In this document: piece by piece, positions 60,600-64,000 of the stretch
How the letters are laid out: the number at the start of each line of letters is the position of its first letter
Position numbering within the stretch: position 1 is the stretch's first letter
NCBI RefSeq assembly: GCF_001423885.1
Contig: NZ_LMPP01000002.1
Span: forward strand, 318,575 to 382,574
Length of the DNA stretch: 64,000 nucleotides
Direction of reading: 5' to 3'
DNA from: Rathayibacter sp. Leaf185
GTDB lineage: Bacteria; Actinomycetota; Actinomycetes; Actinomycetales; Microbacteriaceae
Program-made: the position numbers and the translations under genes
Notes under the pieces: generated by a model
What the model was told of the DNA's origin: nothing
The model's input: the letters and a program-made list of their open reading frames with translations, nothing else
Databases searched by the model: none

Positions 60600-61114
60600 C
60601 GGGATCCTCCTGCTCTGGTCTGCTCGAACAGCTCGGCGAAGCGCCGCCGGGCGCGGTGCAGCCGGATCGACGCGGCGTTCGCGGTGATGCCGAGCACCTC
60701 CGCGATCGCGCGGGAGTCGAGCTCCTCCCACGCCCAGAGGCGCAGCAGCTCGGCGTCGGACTCGCGGAGGCGGGCGAGGACGAGGCGGACGGTCTCGTCC
60801 GACTCCGACGGCCCCTGCTCGGCGTCGACTTGCACCTGCGGCGGGTCGACAACGGCGATGCGCTGCGCCAGGAGCACCTGGCGGCGCTGAGTGCGGCGCG
60901 CGTTCTGCAGCTGCAGACGCGCGACTCCGATCGCCCAGGGCACCGGGTCGTCGGGGATGTCGTCGGGGCGGCGCCAGAGCACCGAGAGCGTCGCGGCGAG
61001 CACGTCGTCGGCCGTCGCCTCGTCGGTGCGGCGCCAGAGGTAGCGGCGGACCGGATCGGCGACCGCGGCGGCGACCGCGGCGAACCGGTCGGGGCCCGCG
61101 AGGGGAGCTGGCAT
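60596..61114 (-). CDS. ECF-family RNA polymerase sigma factor
   Basis: 172-aa ECF sigma. Region 2: DPVRRYLWRRTDEATADDVLAATLSVLWRRPDDIP; region 4: LARLRESDAELLRLWAWEELDSRAIAEVLGITANAASIRLHRARRRF with a clean HTH. ATG 61114 has GGGGAG 10 bp upstream; ATG 61123 is an alternative. It directs transcription of an unknown regulon and is presumably held inactive by the overlapping membrane protein. Confidence 0.9.
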   Translation of the reverse strand: MPAPLAGPDRFAAVAAAVADPVRRYLWRRTDEATADDVLAATLSVLWRRPDDIPDDPVPWAIGVARLQLQNARRTQRRQVLLAQRIAVVDPPQVQVDAEQGPSESDETVRLVLARLRESDAELLRLWAWEELDSRAIAEVLGITANAASIRLHRARRRFAELFEQTRAGGSR

Positions 61115-61313
61115 GTTCCTCATGCTCCCCTGTGTCCGGGAGGCGCGCCCTGCTTTCACCCGGCGCGGCGAGCGGCTCGGAGGAGCGTCGCAGGCTGCGC
61201 TGATGCCCTGCTCGTCGAATCCGGTTCGGCTCGTGGGATCTGCGTGTTCCTGCGAGCCGGAGGTCGGCTGGTGCGCGTCCGCTGCTGCCGTGCACGCCGA
61301 TTCCGGTGAACGA

Positions 61314-61346
61314 GCGTGCACCGCGGCACAGGGCGTGCACCGCGGC
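61314..61346. repeat. Direct repeat with GTGCAC cores upstream of the nucleobase permease
   Basis: GCGTGCACCGCGGC occurs at 61314-61327 and again at 61333-61346, a 19-bp period. Located about 70-100 bp before the permease ATG, beyond a TACTCT-type -10 near 61372. Possible binding site of a regulator of purine/pyrimidine uptake. Confidence 0.55.
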
Positions 61347-61413
61347 CTGCGGAGGAGTGGGCCCGGCTCGCTACTCTGGACCGCCCCCACCCGCCCTTCC
61401 GCCGAGGAGCCCC

Positions 61414-62739
61414 ATGCCCATCTGGACCCTGCACGGCGACGGCCGCACCGTCGCACCCGGCGCCGTCGTCGCCCCCGGCGAGCGGCTGAGCTGGCCCGCC
61501 ACGATCGCGATCGGCATCCAGCACGTCGTCGCCATGTTCGGCGCGACCTTCCTCGTGCCCGTGCTCACCGGCTTCCCGGTCGCCACGACGCTGCTGTTCT
61601 CAGGGGTCGGCACGCTGCTGTTCCTGGTGATCACGCGCAACAAGCTGCCCAGCTACCTCGGGTCGAGCTTCGCGTTCATCGCTCCGGTCACCGCGGCGAC
61701 CGCGGTCGGCGGCACGGGGTCGGCGCTCGCCGGAGTCGTGGCCGTCGGCGTCCTGCTCGCGGCGGTCGGCTTCGTGGTGCAGTTCGCGGGCCTCGGCTGG
61801 ATCGACCGGCTGATGCCTCCGGTCGTGTCGGGCGCGATCGTCGCCCTGATCGGCTTCAACCTCGCGCCGACGGCGTGGCTCTCGTTCCAGCAGGCGCCCG
61901 TGACGGGCACCGTCACCCTCGCCGCGATCGTGCTCGGCAGCGTGTTCTTCCGCGGCTTCCTCGGCCGCATCTCGATCTTCGTCGGAGTCGTGATCGGCTA
62001 CTTCGTCGCTCTGCTGCGCAACGAGATCGACTACTCCGCCGTCTCCGACGCGGCCTGGGTGGGGCTGCCTCCGTTCACGTTCCCCGACTTCGCGAGCGGA
62101 TCGACGTGGTCGGGCATCGCGATGTTCCTCCCCGTCGTGCTCGTGCTGATCGCCGAGAACGTCGGTCACGTGCGCGGTGTCGCGACGATGACCGACTCCT
62201 CCGTCAACGCGCACACCGGCCGCGCGCTGATCGCCGACGGCCTCGCGACCACCGTCTCGGGCGCCTTCGGCGGCTCGGGCACCACCACCTACGGCGAGAA
62301 CATCGGCGTGATGGCCGCGACCCGCGTCTACTCGACCGCCGCCTACTGGGTCGCGGGCATCACGGCCGTGCTGCTCAGCCTCTCGCCCAAGGTCGGCGCC
62401 GTCTTCAACTCGATCCCGGCCGGGGTCCTCGGAGGCGCGACCACCGCGCTCTACGGACTCATCGGTGTGATCGGCATCAAGATCTGGATCGACAACCGCG
62501 TCGACTTCTCCCGCCCGGTCAATCAGTACACGGCCGCGGTCTCGCTCGTGATCGCGATCGCGGGCTTCGCGTTCTCGTCCGGCGGCTTCGAGCTCGGCGG
62601 CATCGTGCTGGGCGCCGCGGCGGCCCTGGTGATCTACCACCTGGGCAACGCGGTCGCCCGCTGGCGCCGCACCGGCGCGGACGACGGCGGGCCCCTGCCC
62701 GTGATCGGCCAGCTGGGCGGCGACGCGCAGGACCGCTAG
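61414..62739 (+). CDS. NCS2-family nucleobase (uracil/xanthine) permease
   Basis: 441-aa nucleobase:cation symporter with about 12-14 TM helices. Motifs of the UraA branch: IGIQHVVAMFGATFLVPVLTGF near the N-terminus, PSYLGSSFAFIAPVTAA, PPVVSGAIVALIGFNLAP, VLIAENVGHVRGVATMT (transport signature Glu) and GTTTYGENIGVMAATRVYS. Uracil is the most likely substrate, xanthine or uric acid possible. GAGGAG precedes ATG 61414. Confidence 0.93.
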   Translation: MPIWTLHGDGRTVAPGAVVAPGERLSWPATIAIGIQHVVAMFGATFLVPVLTGFPVATTLLFSGVGTLLFLVITRNKLPSYLGSSFAFIAPVTAATAVGGTGSALAGVVAVGVLLAAVGFVVQFAGLGWIDRLMPPVVSGAIVALIGFNLAPTAWLSFQQAPVTGTVTLAAIVLGSVFFRGFLGRISIFVGVVIGYFVALLRNEIDYSAVSDAAWVGLPPFTFPDFASGSTWSGIAMFLPVVLVLIAENVGHVRGVATMTDSSVNAHTGRALIADGLATTVSGAFGGSGTTTYGENIGVMAATRVYSTAAYWVAGITAVLLSLSPKVGAVFNSIPAGVLGGATTALYGLIGVIGIKIWIDNRVDFSRPVNQYTAAVSLVIAIAGFAFSSGGFELGGIVLGAAAALVIYHLGNAVARWRRTGADDGGPLPVIGQLGGDAQDR

Positions 62740-62753
62740 GGGCGGCGCCGTTG

Positions 62754-62873
62754 GACACTTCTCGCCGTTCTGAGCTCCTCAGAAGGGCGGATCTCGTCCA
62801 CCGGCGGCGCTGGCCGCGGCGCTGTTCGACACTTTCCGCCGTTCTGAAGTCGTCGCAGGGGCGATTCTCGTCC
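62754..62873. repeat. Two 46-bp direct repeats between permease and amidase
   Basis: Copy A (62754-62799) and copy B (62828-62873) align without gaps with ten mismatches and begin GACACTT, contain GCCGTTCTGA and end CTCGTCC. Copy A can form TTCTGA-GCTCC-TCAGAA. The spacing is 74 bp. No coding frame spans them. Confidence 0.7.
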
Positions 62874-62929
62874 CACGGCCACGGCCCCCTTCGAGCAGTG
62901 AGTACCGATCCGATGAGGAAGAGGCGCAC

Positions 62930-64000
62930 ATGACCGGCATCGATCCGTTCTCGAGCATCGCGGAGCTGCGGGCGGCGCTCGCCGCGAAGGAGGTGTCGGC
63001 GGTCGAGGTCGCGGAAGGCCGCCTCGCCGCCGTCGCCGGGCACCCGAGCACCCTGGTGGCGCACGACCCCGAGGCGGTGCTGCGCGCAGCGGCGTCCGTC
63101 GACGAGCGGAGGCGGCGCGGTGAGCCCCTCGGCCCGCTCGCCGGGGTGCCGATCACGGTCAAGGACGCGTTCGAGGTCGAGGGGCTCGTCGGCAGCGTCG
63201 GCACGGCCGAGAGCGTGCATCTGTCGCAGAACGACGCTCCCGCGGTCGCGGCGCTGCGGGCGGCCGACGCCGTCATCCTCGGAAAGACCAACGTCCCGGC
63301 GTTCCTCGCCTCGCTCGACACGGTCAACGACGTCTACGGTCGCACGGCCAATCCGTGGGGCACCGGCCTCTCGGCCGGCGGCTCCTCGGGCGGGTCCGCG
63401 GCGGCCGTCGCCTCCGGGCTGTCGTGGGGCGATCTGGGCAGCGACCTGGTCGGCTCGATCCGGGTGCCCGCCGCGTGGAACGGGGTCTGCGGGCACCGCC
63501 CCAGCAACGGGGTGATCTCGAAGCGCGGCCACCTTCCGTGGCGGACGAGCACGCGGCTCGAGCCCTCCTGCTCCGTCGCGGGCCCGATCGCCCGCAGCGC
63601 GGACGACGCCGCGGCGCTCTTCGAGGCGCTCGCGGGAACGGCCTCGCCCGGTCCCTGGCGGCTCGCCCTGCCGGCTCCGCGCTTCGCGGCGCTCGGCGAG
63701 CTGAGGGTCGGGCTGTGGCTGTCGGAGGCGTCGGCCCCGGTCGACGACGAGACGGCGGAGGCGCTCGACGCGCTCGCCGACCGCCTCGCCACCGCGGGCG
63801 TCACCGTCCGCCCGGTCCGCGACTCCGTCCTCGCGACCCCCGACGCCGAGCGCCTCTTCGACCGGCTGGTGCAGCACGAGATCGCCTACGGAGCGGCGCT
63901 CGACGGCACGGCGGCCGGATTCGACACCGTCGGCGACCCCACCGCGGGAGCCCCGGCGGCGCAGGTCTGGGCCGACTGGGACGCGCAGCTCGAACTCCGT
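62930..64000 (+). CDS. Amidase-signature enzyme (3' end beyond the window)
   Basis: First 357 codons of an amidase, open to the right edge. No signal peptide, so cytoplasmic. Triad: Lys78 (TVKDAF), cis-Ser152 (GSSGG) and Ser176 (DLVGSI), again with 24 residues between the serines. AGGAAGAGG precedes ATG 62930. Substrate class not determinable. Downstream of the nucleobase permease with a repeat-containing gap, so probably a separate transcript. Confidence 0.88.
   Translation, partial: MTGIDPFSSIAELRAALAAKEVSAVEVAEGRLAAVAGHPSTLVAHDPEAVLRAAASVDERRRRGEPLGPLAGVPITVKDAFEVEGLVGSVGTAESVHLSQNDAPAVAALRAADAVILGKTNVPAFLASLDTVNDVYGRTANPWGTGLSAGGSSGGSAAAVASGLSWGDLGSDLVGSIRVPAAWNGVCGHRPSNGVISKRGHLPWRTSTRLEPSCSVAGPIARSADDAAALFEALAGTASPGPWRLALPAPRFAALGELRVGLWLSEASAPVDDETAEALDALADRLATAGVTVRPVRDSVLATPDAERLFDRLVQHEIAYGAALDGTAAGFDTVGDPTAGAPAAQVWADWDAQLELR

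Overview
The window looks like chromosomal DNA of a high-GC actinobacterium, most likely family Microbacteriaceae (Rathayibacter/Clavibacter-like). This is inferred from the G+C-rich codon use throughout, GTG/TTG starts, an Lsr2-type nucleoid protein, a DUF7882-type small protein, LAXTG sortase signals and many LacI/TetR/PadR regulators. No rRNA, insertion sequence, phage module or CRISPR array is visible. One tRNA-like element is present.

Layout. 1-6500: a minus-strand sugar locus made of a LacI repressor, a peptide-type (Opp/Dpp) ABC importer, a GH32-type enzyme and a GH172 (DUF2961) enzyme. Three near-identical palindromic operators mark it as one regulon, probably for fructan, difructose anhydride or another furanoside. 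6500-19800: mixed genes, namely a class A beta-lactamase lipoprotein, membrane proteins, VOC proteins, MarR, Lsr2, UbiB/PadR and a large LAXTG-anchored surface protein. 19820-26666: an alpha-L-rhamnosidase locus (MalEFG-type ABC importer on minus; LacI and GH78 on plus). 26700-37200: regulator/transporter pairs (TetR-MFS, LysR-MFS, ADH-TetR), an orphan LacI and a decayed gene.

37341-47889 is the most unusual region: a tightly packed plus-strand operon of five genes. They encode a small triple-TM protein, a membrane-anchored von Willebrand A (vWA) protein, a 1132-aa tubulin/FtsZ-superfamily protein, a 1024-aa protein with two central TM helices, and a membrane-anchored secreted HNH-type nuclease. 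Bacterial tubulin-like plus vWA gene pairs have been proposed as membrane-remodelling systems. The coupled nuclease and the large TM protein are not explained by that. It is followed directly by a visibly lower-GC insertion (about 47.9-49.5 kb) with a modification-dependent type restriction endonuclease (ScoMcrA-SRA-like plus PD-(D/E)XK) convergent with a NUDIX hydrolase, probably a small transferred defence island.

49.5-64 kb: small conserved proteins, a tRNA-Cys-like cloverleaf with odd features, PadR/membrane pair, a second LAXTG protein (an exported amidase), an XRE/DUF2975 pair, a lipoprotein, a divergent MurE paralogue behind a manganese catalase, an ECF sigma/anti-sigma pair, an NCS2 nucleobase permease, and the start of a second amidase running off the end.

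Several intergenic spaces contain long imperfect palindromes or repeats (15.3, 29.7, 50.6, 53.1, 62.8 kb), and both sugar-importer operons place a strong hairpin right after the binding-protein gene.
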